64,000 bases of DNA from Rothia aerolata (GTDB lineage Bacteria; Actinomycetota; Actinomycetes; Actinomycetales; Micrococcaceae): the NCBI RefSeq assembly GCF_014635585.1, contig NZ_BMDC01000001.1, positions 62,001-126,000 of the forward strand, in the 5' to 3' direction. The first letter of the stretch is position 1. Each line of letters starts with the position of its first letter. Position numbers and translations under genes: made by a program. The notes beneath the pieces are model-generated. The model had not been told where the DNA came from. It was given only the letters and a program-made list of their open reading frames with translations, and did no database searches. Positions 1-8,667 of this stretch are shown here, piece by piece.

Positions 1-1
1 G

Positions 2-505
2 ATGGGGGCGGAACACACCTTTGCGCAGGACTCTACCGATGCCGAAGAAATTAGCCGTGAGATCTTCAAACTTTCCCTGGCGGTGGGGCGCCGCTTGCGA
101 AAGGCCCAGCGGCAGAGCCGCTCGCTGAGCCTAAAAATTCGCTTCGACACCTTCGAGACACTCAGTCGATCCTGCCTGCTAGAAAGCTCCACCGATTCCG
201 GCAGGGAGATTCACCGAGCGGTGATGAAGAGGTTGCGGGAACTAGAAATTGTGGACGCCGCAGGGCGGGTTCCCCGGCCCATCCGTCTGCTGGGGGTGCG
301 GGCAGAGAAGCTGGAAGGGCGGGAATCCGGGGTGCAACAGTCCCTGCTGGATGACACCCTGCAGCCGACTGCCCAGAACTACTCCCGCGACTGGCACGGA
401 GCTGAGGCAGCTATGGATGCCATTCAGCAGAAATTTGGTGCAGAGGGCTTACTTCCCGCCAACTTCCTCAAAGTCAGCGGCAAATCCACTGAGAGAAGAG
501 GGTAA
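2..505 (+). CDS. dinB: DNA polymerase IV (DinB), C-terminal part
   Basis: This is the 3' end of a Y-family translesion DNA polymerase gene whose 5' part lies before the window. The reading frame is open from base 2. The 167 visible residues match the C-terminal little-finger domain: an AEHTF.QD segment at the start that resembles the conserved linker before this domain, then GRRLRKA, SLSLKIRF and RPIRLLGVR, which contact DNA and define the beta-alpha-beta repeats of DinB. The palm and fingers domains with the catalytic carboxylates are not in view, so activity cannot be judged. The last 50 or so residues after QQSLLDD are variable; a QxxLF-like clamp-binding motif would be expected near there. 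Identification rests on domain pattern only. Confidence 0.8.
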   Translation: MGAEHTFAQDSTDAEEISREIFKLSLAVGRRLRKAQRQSRSLSLKIRFDTFETLSRSCLLESSTDSGREIHRAVMKRLRELEIVDAAGRVPRPIRLLGVRAEKLEGRESGVQQSLLDDTLQPTAQNYSRDWHGAEAAMDAIQQKFGAEGLLPANFLKVSGKSTERRG

Positions 506-604
506 TAAGAAGGTTTCATATGGTGAAGCTAAACATCACTATGTATCATTTAACTACTAGCGCACCGTCAACTATCCAGCGCGCCACTGATAAGGAGGCT
601 ACCC

Positions 605-1000
605 ATGCCGCTTTCTGAGCATGAACAGAAGCTCTTGGAACAGCTTGAGCAGCAGCTCAATGCTGATGATCCTCGTTTTGCCTCGTCGATGGCCGCTGAT
701 GAAGCACGCCCGGTCACCCGGTTTTCTCTGCGCAACGTGGTGCTGGGTATTTTGGTGGTTCTGGTGGGCCTGGGAATTATTATCGCCGGTGTCTCTACCA
801 AGCTGATTTTGCTGGGTGTGCTGGGTTTTGTCGTGGCTGCTGCCGGTGTTTATTTTGCAACCGTTCACAAGGGTTCAGGAACGATCTCGGCCAAGGATAG
901 TGCTAAGTCGGCAGCGGGCAAGCGTAAGCCCCAGAACACCTCCAACTTCATGCGCGGTTTGGAAGACAAGTGGGACGAACGCCGTAATCGGGGTCTCTAG
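605..1000 (+). CDS. DUF3040 small membrane protein
   Basis: A 131-residue protein of the actinobacterial DUF3040 family. It opens with MPLSEHEQKLLEQLEQQL, the family signature, followed by an acidic/polar stretch and two closely spaced hydrophobic segments (about residues 46-65 and 69-88) that should form a membrane hairpin. The C-terminal 45 residues are basic and probably cytoplasmic. A strong ribosome binding site (AAGGAGG) lies 6 bases before the ATG, and a rho-independent terminator follows directly, so it is probably a single-gene unit. DUF3040 genes commonly lie just before mraZ in actinobacteria, as here. The function is unknown; a link to the cell envelope is only suggested by the location. 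Confidence 0.85.
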   Translation: MPLSEHEQKLLEQLEQQLNADDPRFASSMAADEARPVTRFSLRNVVLGILVVLVGLGIIIAGVSTKLILLGVLGFVVAAAGVYFATVHKGSGTISAKDSAKSAAGKRKPQNTSNFMRGLEDKWDERRNRGL

Positions 1001-1015
1001 AAAATAAGTTTCGAA

Positions 1016-1048
1016 ATGAGGGCGCTTTTGAAAGTGCCCTCATTTTTT
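1016..1048 (+). terminator. Rho-independent terminator after DUF3040 gene
   Basis: An inverted repeat starting ATGAGGGC and ending GCCCTCAT, with further pairing inside (one G-U pair), is followed by TTTTT. It lies 16 bases after the DUF3040 stop codon and insulates the dcw operon from it. Confidence 0.85.
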
Positions 1049-1130
1049 GTGCCCGAATTCCAGCCCTCTACCGCAAAAACCCTGTGAAAACTGTCAAAAA
1101 GAAGCGAAATGGGGTGACCTTTCATTGATT

Positions 1131-1170
1131 GTGGAGTGGGGTGGAGTAAAGTGGAGGAAAGTAGAACAAC
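1131..1170 (+). promoter_or_regulatory. MraZ operator: four 10-bp direct repeats
   Basis: Four direct repeats begin exactly 10 bases apart at 1131, 1141, 1151 and 1161 (GTGGAGTGGG, GTGGAGTAAA, GTGGAGGAAA, GTAGAACAAC). Clusters of GTGG-type direct repeats at one-turn spacing before mraZ are the known binding sites of the MraZ repressor, which covers successive sites with an oligomeric ring. A possible -10 element (TAGTTT) follows at 1178-1183. The repeat array would then lie over or just upstream of the -35 region, fitting autorepression of the dcw operon. The repeats are seen directly; the regulator assignment comes from family knowledge. Confidence 0.75.
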
Positions 1171-1232
1171 ATGGCTGTAGTTTGTGTAGGAAGCGGGGCA
1201 CGAACCCTCGGTGCGAAGGCAGGTGATAGCTC

Positions 1233-1667
1233 ATGTTCTTGGGCACCTATTCACCGCGTCTCGATGAAAAGGGCAGGCTGATTCTTCCCGCAAAATTTCG
1301 TGATGAGCTGGCAGAGGGGCTGGTTTTAACACGTGGGCAGGAGCATTGCCTCTATGTCTTTAGCATGAGGGAGTTCGAGCAGGTGCACGAGCGTCTCAGA
1401 AGTGCCCCCATTTCTTCCAAACAGTCGCGTGACTATATTCGAGTTTTTCTTTCGGGCGCCTCTGATGAGGTTCCCGATAAGCAGGGTAGGGTGACCATTC
1501 CGCCTATGCTCCGCGACTATGCGGGTCTGGGTAAGGAGCTTACGGTTATCGGTGCAGGGTCTCGTGCAGAGATTTGGGATCGCACCACCTGGGAGAACTA
1601 TCTGGCCGAGAAGGAGAATGAATTCTCTGAAACAGACCAGGAAGAACTCTTAGATTTTCTGCCCTAG
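1233..1667 (+). CDS. mraZ: Transcriptional regulator MraZ
   Basis: A 144-residue MraZ with two AbrB/SpoVT-like swapped-hairpin halves. The first contains [18 protein letters not shown] (residues 9-26) and the second [18 protein letters not shown], the conserved DNA-binding signatures. The length is normal for the family. MraZ is a conserved repressor of its own operon, which carries the division and cell-wall (dcw) genes; the four-repeat operator is about 60-100 bases upstream. It is the first gene of the cluster, 42 bases before rsmH. The start ATG follows GCAGGTGA at modest spacing. Confidence 0.95.
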   Translation: MFLGTYSPRLDEKGRLILPAKFRDELAEGLVLTRGQEHCLYVFSMREFEQVHERLRSAPISSKQSRDYIRVFLSGASDEVPDKQGRVTIPPMLRDYAGLGKELTVIGAGSRAEIWDRTTWENYLAEKENEFSETDQEELLDFLP

Positions 1668-1709
1668 AAAACACTGTAGGGCAAAGCAAACTCAGCTAAA
1701 GGAGCAAGA

Positions 1710-2696
1710 GTGACCGAGGGATTTAATCTCACGGCCAAGGAGGCCAAAGACCGGCATGTGCCGGTGATGCTTGACCGTTGTCTTGAGCTCCTCGCACCCG
1801 GAATCGAAAAGCCCGGTGCTGTGGTGATTGATGGAACGTTGGGTATGGGCGGCCATTCTGAGGCGATGCTTCAGCGCTTTCCCGATCTCACGGTGGTGGG
1901 GATTGACCGTGACCTGCAGGCCCACAGGTTGGCAGGGGAGCGCCTTGCCGCTTTTGGTGACCGTTTTAAGCCCGTTCATGCGGTCTACGATGAAATTCCG
2001 CGGGTACTGGACGAGCTGGGTCTTGACGGTGTGGATGGCGTGCTCTTTGATTTGGGTGTTTCTTCCATGCAGTTGGACGAACGCGAGCGCGGCTTTGCTT
2101 ACTCCTATGATGCACCACTGGATATGCGCATGGATTCTACTGAAGAACTCACGGCGGCGGTTGTGGTCAATGAATACGACGAAGCCGATTTGAGAAGAAT
2201 TATCCGCACCTGGGGCGAAGAGAAGTTTGCCGGTCGGATTGCGGGCGCGATTGTTAAGGCACGCGAGGAAAAACCTTTGACCACTACCGGCGAACTGGTT
2301 AAGGTTATTCAGTCTGCTGTACCGGTGGGGGCCCAACGTAAGGGGGGACACCCCGCGAAGCGTACTTTCCAGGCCCTGCGTATTGAAGTCAATCATGAGC
2401 TAGATGCTCTGGAGAGGGCTGTTCCTGCCGCTATCGATGCTCTGAACGTGGGTGGCCGGCTGGTGGCGATGAGCTATCACAGTCTCGAAGACAAGCTGGT
2501 TAAGCGCGCCATCACCGCGCGCGCGACTTCTTCAGCTCCCAAGGGGTTTCCGGTGGAGCTTGAAGAGCACAAGCCAGAACTCAAGGTTCTGACTCGCGGT
2601 GCTGAACCTCCTACCGAGGTTGAGATTGAAGAAAACTCGCGAGCCGCTAGCGCGAAGCTTAGGGCAGCAGAAAAAATTAAGAGCACGAGGAAGTAA
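1710..2696 (+). CDS. rsmH: 16S rRNA m4C1402 methyltransferase RsmH (MraW)
   Basis: RsmH N4-methylates C1402 of 16S rRNA in the decoding centre, using S-adenosylmethionine. The 328-residue protein has the SAM-binding loop [14 protein letters not shown] near residues 40-55, the family motifs [11 protein letters not shown] and ERGFAY, and [13 protein letters not shown] in the C-terminal half. It uses a GTG start preceded by AAAGGAG. The gene is the usual second member of dcw clusters and ends 2 bases before ftsL, so the two are surely co-transcribed. Confidence 0.96.
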   Translation: MTEGFNLTAKEAKDRHVPVMLDRCLELLAPGIEKPGAVVIDGTLGMGGHSEAMLQRFPDLTVVGIDRDLQAHRLAGERLAAFGDRFKPVHAVYDEIPRVLDELGLDGVDGVLFDLGVSSMQLDERERGFAYSYDAPLDMRMDSTEELTAAVVVNEYDEADLRRIIRTWGEEKFAGRIAGAIVKAREEKPLTTTGELVKVIQSAVPVGAQRKGGHPAKRTFQALRIEVNHELDALERAVPAAIDALNVGGRLVAMSYHSLEDKLVKRAITARATSSAPKGFPVELEEHKPELKVLTRGAEPPTEVEIEENSRAASAKLRAAEKIKSTRK

Positions 2697-2698
2697 TC

Positions 2699-3385
2699 AT
2701 GAGTGCCGAGCCGCAGTTTCCGGGTAGAAGTCCTGAGAAAAAAAGCCGACACCTGTCTGTAGTGCGCTCTGAAAACGGCGAGCAGCAGAACAAGCGGGCA
2801 CTGGTGCCTGAGGCAAGCCCTCGTACCAGTCGGCGTTTGATGATTACCGTGTTTTCTATGATTCCGCTGGTGCTCCTGCTGATTCTGCTCATTAATATTA
2901 TGACTGCCTCCCGCCAGTACGACTTGGTGGAGTTGAGAACCCAGGAAGAAACTCTGACTCAGGAGAATGAGGCACTGGCCCAGGAGATTGAGTATTACCA
3001 GGCTCCGCAGGATTTGGCGGTGCGTGCTTCTCAGCTGGGGCTGATAGCTACCGATGTTCAGGCAAGTATTGATTTGCAGACCGGTAAGGTGACGGGTGTT
3101 CCCCTAGCGGCGACCAAGAGCGAAGATCAGCCTAAGAACCTGATTGATCCGCCGTCCTTGAATGACACCGAAGCCTCCGCTACCGCTAGTGAACGGGCTG
3201 AGGAGCAGAAGAAGAAAGAGGAAGCAGAGCAAAAGAAGAAGGCCGAGGCCGAAGCAAGTGCCTCAGCATCTCCTAGCGCGGCGGGTCAGCCCGGTGCTTC
3301 CGGTTCTTCTCAGCCTGAGCCTGCACCCAGTGCCGAGCAACCTACAGCCGGTACCGACAATAACAGTTCGCAAAATAACAACTAG
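2699..3385 (+). CDS. ftsL: FtsL-like septum protein
   Basis: A bitopic membrane protein of 228 residues in the ftsL position of the dcw cluster. About 47 cytoplasmic residues precede one membrane segment (about 48-68). A leucine-zipper-like coiled coil follows (ELRTQEETLTQENEALAQEIEYY), as in FtsL/DivIC proteins that activate the FtsWI septal synthase. The family's ASQLGL motif after the coil is present. The C-terminal 80 residues are low-complexity: charged (E/K) and then rich in A, S, P, G, N and Q. This makes the protein longer than a classical FtsL but is common in actinobacteria. Sequence conservation in this family is weak, so position and topology carry the call. Confidence 0.85.
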   Translation: MSAEPQFPGRSPEKKSRHLSVVRSENGEQQNKRALVPEASPRTSRRLMITVFSMIPLVLLLILLINIMTASRQYDLVELRTQEETLTQENEALAQEIEYYQAPQDLAVRASQLGLIATDVQASIDLQTGKVTGVPLAATKSEDQPKNLIDPPSLNDTEASATASERAEEQKKKEEAEQKKKAEAEASASASPSAAGQPGASGSSQPEPAPSAEQPTAGTDNNSSQNNN

Positions 3386-3388
3386 ACT

Positions 3389-3420
3389 GAGGGTGCCCGA
3401 GGAGTTTCTTCGGGCACCTC
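3389..3420 (+). terminator. Hairpin between ftsL and ftsI (possible attenuator)
   Basis: A strong inverted repeat (GGGTGCCCGA paired with TCGGGCACCT, plus weaker inner pairs) begins 4 bases after the ftsL stop. The sequence after it (CGTTTACTTTG) is only mildly T-rich. It may lower or process the transcript before ftsI rather than end it fully, since ftsI has no obvious promoter of its own. Confidence 0.55.
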
Positions 3421-3459
3421 GTTTACTTTGAGAAATCACGAGCAAGAGGGCACGATTCG

Positions 3460-5304
3460 TTGAGCACAACTGATTCACCTGAACCCACCCCCAATCGGCA
3501 CCGCCAGTTGAGTCGGCGAGGTTTTATTGCCGGTGCTGGTGGAGCGGCGGGGCTGGGTATTCTCGGGCTGCGCTTGCTCTACCTTCAGGGGTTCGACCCT
3601 GCGGGCCATGCAGAGCAGGCTCGTTCTGAGCGTACCCGTGTTCAGACTGTTCCTGCCCTGCGCGGGGAGATTATGGACATCAACGGCAATGTGCTGGCCC
3701 GGTCGGTGCAGCGTTACAACATTACCGTTGACCAAACCGCGGTGCAGGAGTACGAGCGGTTTATTCCTAACACCAATGAGAAAGAAACCATTACCCCTAC
3801 CCAGCTGGTCTATAAGCTCGCCGATATCTTGAAGATGAAGGATACCGAGGTCAAAGCTGCCCTCGACGGTGATAGCAAGTACAAGGTCATTAAAGAAAAC
3901 GTTCCGCCCGAGGTCTATGACAGTATCTCAGACTTGGGAGCAACCTTTGTCTACGGTGAGATTCTCTCCGACCGCCTCTACCCCAATGGCCAGGTGGGCG
4001 GCTCAATTGTTGGTCGCTTTAGCATGATTGAAGAGGCTGTTGAGGGTAGCGACCAGACCCAGATGACTGACTACTCGGTGGGTATTGAGCGGGTGATGGG
4101 TGATGTTCTGGCCGGTACCGATGGTGAGCGGGTCTATGAGATTTCAGCTGACGGGGTTCGTATACCGGTGGGTGACGAGCAGGTTAAACCTTCGGTTAAC
4201 GGTAAGAATGTGCGCCTGACGATTGACCAGGATATTCAGTATTTTGCCCAGCAGGTCATTAAGAAACGGGTAGAAGATACCGAGGCTCAGTGGGGCACCG
4301 TGGTGGTCATGAAGGTCAAGGACGGTTCGATTCTGGCGCTGGCGGATTCCTTCACCATGGATCCCGGTTCAGACAAGTTTGAGCTTGAGGATATGACTCC
4401 GCGCGCCATTAGTCAGGCAGTGGAGCCGGGCTCAACCGAGAAGATTCTGACCGCCTCTGCGGTGATGGAAGAGGGCTTGGTAGAGCCTCGCACGGTCTTT
4501 GATATTCCACCTGAACTTGAGATTGAAGGTCAGACCATTAACGATGCTTTCAGCCACCCCGCTGAAAAGCGAACCTTCTCCGGAATTATCACCGACTCGA
4601 TGAACACCGGTACGGTCATGGCCGGTAGCAAGCTCAGCCGAGAACAGCGTTATAACTGGCTGAAGAAGTACGGCATGGGTGACTACACGGGGATTGAGCT
4701 CACCGGCGAAAGCCAGGGCATGGTCACCGACTATAACGAGTGGGATATCCGCCAGCAGTACACCATTTTGTTCGGCCAGGGTGTCTCACAAACCCCCTTG
4801 CAGACCTCCCTGATTTATCAGACCATTGGAAACTTGGGTGTAAAGCTAAAGCCCCGCATTATTGACGCTGTGATTTCCGAGGACGGCGTGGAGGAAGTTC
4901 GCCCCGTTGAAGAGGGAGTGCGGGTGGTCAGTGAAGAGACCGCTCGTAAGGCACTCTCGCTCATGGAAAATGTGGTGATTCAAAATGCCAAGGGCGCCCA
5001 GGTTGAGGGTTACCGGGTAGGCGGCAAGACCGGTACCGCAGAGGCTCCAAGTGAGACTAAGGCCGGTTATGACGGCTATACCACCTCTTTCTGCGGGGTG
5101 GCTCCGTTAGAAGACCCTCAGTTTATGGTGAGTGTGACCCTGCAGCGGCCTAAGGCTGACGCTTCGAATGTTGGTAGCGCGGGAACCCAGGCCCAGTTTT
5201 CTGAAATTATGGAAAAAGTTTTGCAGACCTACCACGTGCCTTTCTCCACCACTGAACCCGTTGAAATTCCCAAGTTTGAAGAAGATCTGAAAGGTTCAGA
5301 CTAG
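3460..5304 (+). CDS. ftsI: Septal peptidoglycan transpeptidase FtsI (PBP3 class B)
   Basis: A class B penicillin-binding protein (614 residues) that crosslinks septal peptidoglycan with FtsW. The three transpeptidase motifs are intact: SxxK as S-T-E-K at residues 325-328, SxN as S-M-N at 380-382, and K-T-G at 523-525. The N-terminal PBP dimer region begins with RGEIMDINGNVLA near residue 68. The membrane anchor (about 21-45) is unusual: it is glycine-rich and preceded by SRRGFI at residues 18-23, resembling a twin-arginine signal rather than a plain Sec anchor. The TTG start follows AAGAGGG. An earlier or later start would change the N-terminus, but the Tat-like motif lies well inside the frame. 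Confidence 0.95.
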   Translation: MSTTDSPEPTPNRHRQLSRRGFIAGAGGAAGLGILGLRLLYLQGFDPAGHAEQARSERTRVQTVPALRGEIMDINGNVLARSVQRYNITVDQTAVQEYERFIPNTNEKETITPTQLVYKLADILKMKDTEVKAALDGDSKYKVIKENVPPEVYDSISDLGATFVYGEILSDRLYPNGQVGGSIVGRFSMIEEAVEGSDQTQMTDYSVGIERVMGDVLAGTDGERVYEISADGVRIPVGDEQVKPSVNGKNVRLTIDQDIQYFAQQVIKKRVEDTEAQWGTVVVMKVKDGSILALADSFTMDPGSDKFELEDMTPRAISQAVEPGSTEKILTASAVMEEGLVEPRTVFDIPPELEIEGQTINDAFSHPAEKRTFSGIITDSMNTGTVMAGSKLSREQRYNWLKKYGMGDYTGIELTGESQGMVTDYNEWDIRQQYTILFGQGVSQTPLQTSLIYQTIGNLGVKLKPRIIDAVISEDGVEEVRPVEEGVRVVSEETARKALSLMENVVIQNAKGAQVEGYRVGGKTGTAEAPSETKAGYDGYTTSFCGVAPLEDPQFMVSVTLQRPKADASNVGSAGTQAQFSEIMEKVLQTYHVPFSTTEPVEIPKFEEDLKGSD

Positions 5305-5368
5305 CTGGGGCGAGATAACTTTCTGCCCTAAAGTGAGGGAAGCTAAAGAGCAAGAGAATCTGTAAGGC

Positions 5369-5376
5369 TATAAAAT
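5369..5376 (+). promoter_or_regulatory. Possible -10 element before murE
   Basis: The sequence TATAAAAT lies 10 bases before the first ATG of murE, which has no Shine-Dalgarno sequence. If used, it would give an almost leaderless murE transcript starting near 5383. No convincing -35 element is seen. The 82-base ftsI-murE gap is the largest in this part of the operon. Confidence 0.3.
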
Positions 5377-5386
5377 CAAAGTCGTT

Positions 5387-7087
5387 ATGAAAGCACAGGA
5401 GAACATGAGCACCGAAGAATCTATCGGCAGCGGTACCGCGCAGTCGCTGCGGCCGAGCACGGTAGAAGGAAAGTCGGCTACTGAGATTGCTTGGTGGTTG
5501 AATGAGCACGGCTTTGCCACGGAGCTGGTGCGTGAAGGCACAACCATCGGTGGCATCACCATGGACTCGCGTGAGGTACAGCCGGGGGATCTCTACGTTG
5601 CTCTGCCCGGCGCCAAATCCCACGGCGCTCAGTTCGCGGACCTTGCGGTATCGTCGGGAGCAGCGGCGCTTTTGACCGACCGGGCCGGTGTGGATTTGGT
5701 CGGTGAGCTGCCCGGCGAAGTTGGTCTGCTGGTGAGCGAGAACCTGCGGGAACTCGTGGGCCCGCTCTCCGCCGTCATTTATAACTCCCAGCCCCAAGAC
5801 GGCTCTGCGCCTACGCTTTTTGCCGTGACCGGAACCAACGGTAAGACCACCACCACCTACATGATTAACTCGATCATGCAGAAGCTGGGGCACACCACCG
5901 GCCTGATCGGCACCATCGAGATTCTGGCCGGTTCTCAGCCGATTCCCTCCAAGCTGACCACCCCCGAATCTCCCCATGTTCACTCTTTGATTTCGCTCAT
6001 GTCAGAGCGCGGAATTAGCTCCATGGCGATGGAGGTTTCTTCCCACGCGCTGGACTACCACCGGGTAGACGGCGTACGCTATGACGTCTCGGGTTTTACC
6101 AACCTCACCCAGGATCACCTGGATCTTCACGGCACCATGGAGAGCTACTGTGCCTCCAAGGCAGCCCTCTTTACCCCTGAGAAGTCCCGCCGCGCTGTCA
6201 TCTGTGCCGATGACTCCTGGGGCCAGACGATGCTGGACCGGGCACGGACGGCTATGGGGGCTGAGAATGTTGTAGCCCTCACCACCCATTTTGGCCGCGG
6301 AGTGCAGGAACTTCCCGCTCATCTGGGTCGGCAGGACTGGGTGCTAACTGAGGTGGAGCGAGAGGGCATCGGCCACCGCTTTACCGTGGTGCGCGGCGAT
6401 GGTGCGCGTATCGAGTCTTCGACCCAGCTCCCGGCTGATTTCAACGTTTCCAACGCAGCTCTGGCAGCGGTGATGGTCTATGAGTCGGGTCAGAACACCG
6501 CCGACTTGGCTGCTCGGTTGGCTGAGGCAGAGACCCTGACCCCGGTGGTTCCCGGTCGAATGCAGCTCATTGGCACGGCTCCCACCGCCATTGTTGACTT
6601 TGCCCACAACCCCGATGCCCTGCAACGGGCGCTAGAGGCAATCGATCCCGCCCACGAAGACGGCCGGGTCATGATTGTCTTTGGTGCCACGGGAGAGCGC
6701 GACCAGCTCAAGCGCCCCATCATGGGTGAGATTGCCGCCCGCCACGCCGACGTCGTCATTATTACCGACGACGACCCCCACGACGAAGCGCCCGAGCCGA
6801 TTCGCGCCGCAGTAGAAGCGGGTGCGCGCGATGCTCAGAAGGACGGCGCTCGCGCCGCCGAGATTCTCAACCTGGCTCCGCGCGCCGCCGCAATCGAAAA
6901 GGCTATTGACCTTGCTGGCCCCCACGATTCCATTCTGGTGGCTGGCCGCGGCCACGAAGTCGCCCAGGAGGTCGCAGGCGTCAACCTCGATCTGGATGAC
7001 CGCGTTGAGGTGGCCCGCGCGCTGGCTCACCACGGATTTGAAGTTTTGCCCGCCTACCGTTCTATGTTGGGAGATGCGTCTGCATGA
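5387..7087 (+). CDS. murE: UDP-MurNAc-tripeptide synthetase MurE
   Basis: MurE adds the third stem-peptide residue to UDP-MurNAc-L-Ala-D-Glu. The 566-residue protein has the N-terminal substrate motif TMDSREVQPGDLYVALPG, the ATP-binding loop TGTNGKTTTT (about residues 148-157) and the C-terminal ligase domain. The motif that is DNPR in diaminopimelate-adding enzymes reads DDPH here (about residues 462-465), which points to L-lysine as substrate, as expected for Micrococcaceae. Start choice is open: ATG 5387 lacks a Shine-Dalgarno but follows a -10-like box; ATG 5405 follows AGGAG closely. It overlaps murF by 4 bases (ATGA). Confidence 0.95.
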   Translation: MKAQENMSTEESIGSGTAQSLRPSTVEGKSATEIAWWLNEHGFATELVREGTTIGGITMDSREVQPGDLYVALPGAKSHGAQFADLAVSSGAAALLTDRAGVDLVGELPGEVGLLVSENLRELVGPLSAVIYNSQPQDGSAPTLFAVTGTNGKTTTTYMINSIMQKLGHTTGLIGTIEILAGSQPIPSKLTTPESPHVHSLISLMSERGISSMAMEVSSHALDYHRVDGVRYDVSGFTNLTQDHLDLHGTMESYCASKAALFTPEKSRRAVICADDSWGQTMLDRARTAMGAENVVALTTHFGRGVQELPAHLGRQDWVLTEVEREGIGHRFTVVRGDGARIESSTQLPADFNVSNAALAAVMVYESGQNTADLAARLAEAETLTPVVPGRMQLIGTAPTAIVDFAHNPDALQRALEAIDPAHEDGRVMIVFGATGERDQLKRPIMGEIAARHADVVIITDDDPHDEAPEPIRAAVEAGARDAQKDGARAAEILNLAPRAAAIEKAIDLAGPHDSILVAGRGHEVAQEVAGVNLDLDDRVEVARALAHHGFEVLPAYRSMLGDASA

Positions 7088-8667
7088 TTAAACTATCGAG
7101 TGCTCAGGTTGCTGAGGCTACCGGAGGCACCCTGCTTGGCCTTGACCAAGACCGGGCGCAATCTCTCTTCGTGACCGCAGCTACCACCGATTCCCGCGAA
7201 ATTACTCCCGGAAGCCTCTTTTTGGCGAAGCCCGGCGAAGTAACCGACGGCCACAAGTTTGTGGAAACCGCTTTTGAGGCGGGTGCGGTGCTGGCGATGA
7301 CTGAGCGGCAGGTTAGCGATTCCTCCGGCGAAGCCTTCCCACAGGTGATGGTGGACGACGTCGTGCTGGCGATGGGGCGTCTGGCCAAGTACTGTGTGGA
7401 GCAGATGCGGGCCGCCAGAGAGCTTACCGTGGTGGGTATCACCGGCTCAGCCGGTAAGACCACCACCAAGGATTTGCTGGCGGGGATTTTTCAAACCGCC
7501 GGGGAGACCATTGCTCCCGTGGGCTCCTACAACGGCGAAGTGGGCGTGCCGCTGACCATCTTCCGCGCCGATGAAAGCACCCGCTACCTGGTGATTGAGA
7601 TGGGCGCCGACCACGTGGGTAACATCGAGTACCTGGTCAATATTGCCCAGCCCGACCACGCGGTGGTGCTTAAGGTGGGTACCGCGCATGCCGGCGAGTT
7701 CGGCGGCGTCGATAACATCGAGAAGACCAAGGGCGAGCTGGCCGAGGGCGCGGGCAAGACCCTGGCGCTCAATGACGACGACTACCGCGTGCGCCGCATG
7801 ATTTCCCGCTCCAAGGTTCCCACGGTCTACTTTGGCGTGGGGGAGAAGAACCATGACGGCGGCGACCAGCCCCGCATCTACGCCGAGAACCTGCGCACCG
7901 ATGAAAACGGTAGCCCGGTCTTTGAACTGGTCTTCCCCGGCGGAGAACGCTTCGATGTTGCCTCCCAGCTTATTGGCGAACACCACGTCTTTAACCTGCT
8001 GGCCGCTGCTACCGTGGCTTTCCAGGCGGGTCTTGCCCCTGAAACTATTGCCCGCGAGCTCAATGCTGCCAAGGCAGTTTCTCGCTGGCGTATGCAGCGT
8101 ACCGAACGTCCCGACGGCATTACCGTCATCAATGACGGCTACAACGCTAACCCCGAATCCATGGCTGCTGCTCTGCGCACCCTGGCTCACCTGGGCCGCG
8201 ACTCCGGTCGTCGCAACTGGGCGATTTTGGGTGCCATGCTAGAGCTCGGCGAGGCATCCTTGGAGGAGCACGACCGTCTGGGTCGTCTGGCGGTGCGCAT
8301 GAACATCCGCAAGCTGGTAGTGGTGGGTAAGGAAGCAAAGCCAGCCTACAACGCCGCCCATCTTGAAGGCTCCTGGGGCAATGAGGCTACCTGGGTAGAA
8401 ACTGCCGAAGAAGCACTGGAGATTCTGCGCGAAGAAGCGGCACCGGGCGATATCGTTCTCTTTAAGTCCTCGAACGGCTCTGGCATGGGCAAGCTGGGCG
8501 AAGAAGTCGCCACCATGGATCAGCTGATGCTGAGGGAGAATGAGAGAAGCAACGCACGCTGGCTCAGTGCGGGCGAGCAGGTGGGCGCGGTAAACTCTGA
8601 ATTTGGCAATGAAACCTTGCCTGATCAAGATAATTCGGATAACGACCGGGAAGGCACCCTGAAGTAA
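7084..8667 (+). CDS. murF: UDP-MurNAc-pentapeptide synthetase MurF
   Basis: MurF ligates D-Ala-D-Ala to the UDP-MurNAc-tripeptide, completing the cytoplasmic precursor. The 527-residue protein has the Mur ligase ATP loop TGSAGKTTTK (about residues 120-129), the substrate motif TTDSREITPGSLFLAKPG, and NDGYNANPESM in the third domain, which is highly diagnostic of MurF. The last 45 or so residues are a polar extension beyond the usual end. It overlaps murE by 4 bases and mraY by 1 (TAATG), so translation is likely coupled. Confidence 0.96.
   Translation: MIKLSSAQVAEATGGTLLGLDQDRAQSLFVTAATTDSREITPGSLFLAKPGEVTDGHKFVETAFEAGAVLAMTERQVSDSSGEAFPQVMVDDVVLAMGRLAKYCVEQMRAARELTVVGITGSAGKTTTKDLLAGIFQTAGETIAPVGSYNGEVGVPLTIFRADESTRYLVIEMGADHVGNIEYLVNIAQPDHAVVLKVGTAHAGEFGGVDNIEKTKGELAEGAGKTLALNDDDYRVRRMISRSKVPTVYFGVGEKNHDGGDQPRIYAENLRTDENGSPVFELVFPGGERFDVASQLIGEHHVFNLLAAATVAFQAGLAPETIARELNAAKAVSRWRMQRTERPDGITVINDGYNANPESMAAALRTLAHLGRDSGRRNWAILGAMLELGEASLEEHDRLGRLAVRMNIRKLVVVGKEAKPAYNAAHLEGSWGNEATWVETAEEALEILREEAAPGDIVLFKSSNGSGMGKLGEEVATMDQLMLRENERSNARWLSAGEQVGAVNSEFGNETLPDQDNSDNDREGTLK

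Noticed and set aside
249-560. Second frame at the dinB 3' end
   Set aside because: Trp/Gly/Pro-rich alternative frame; the DinB little-finger frame explains the region.
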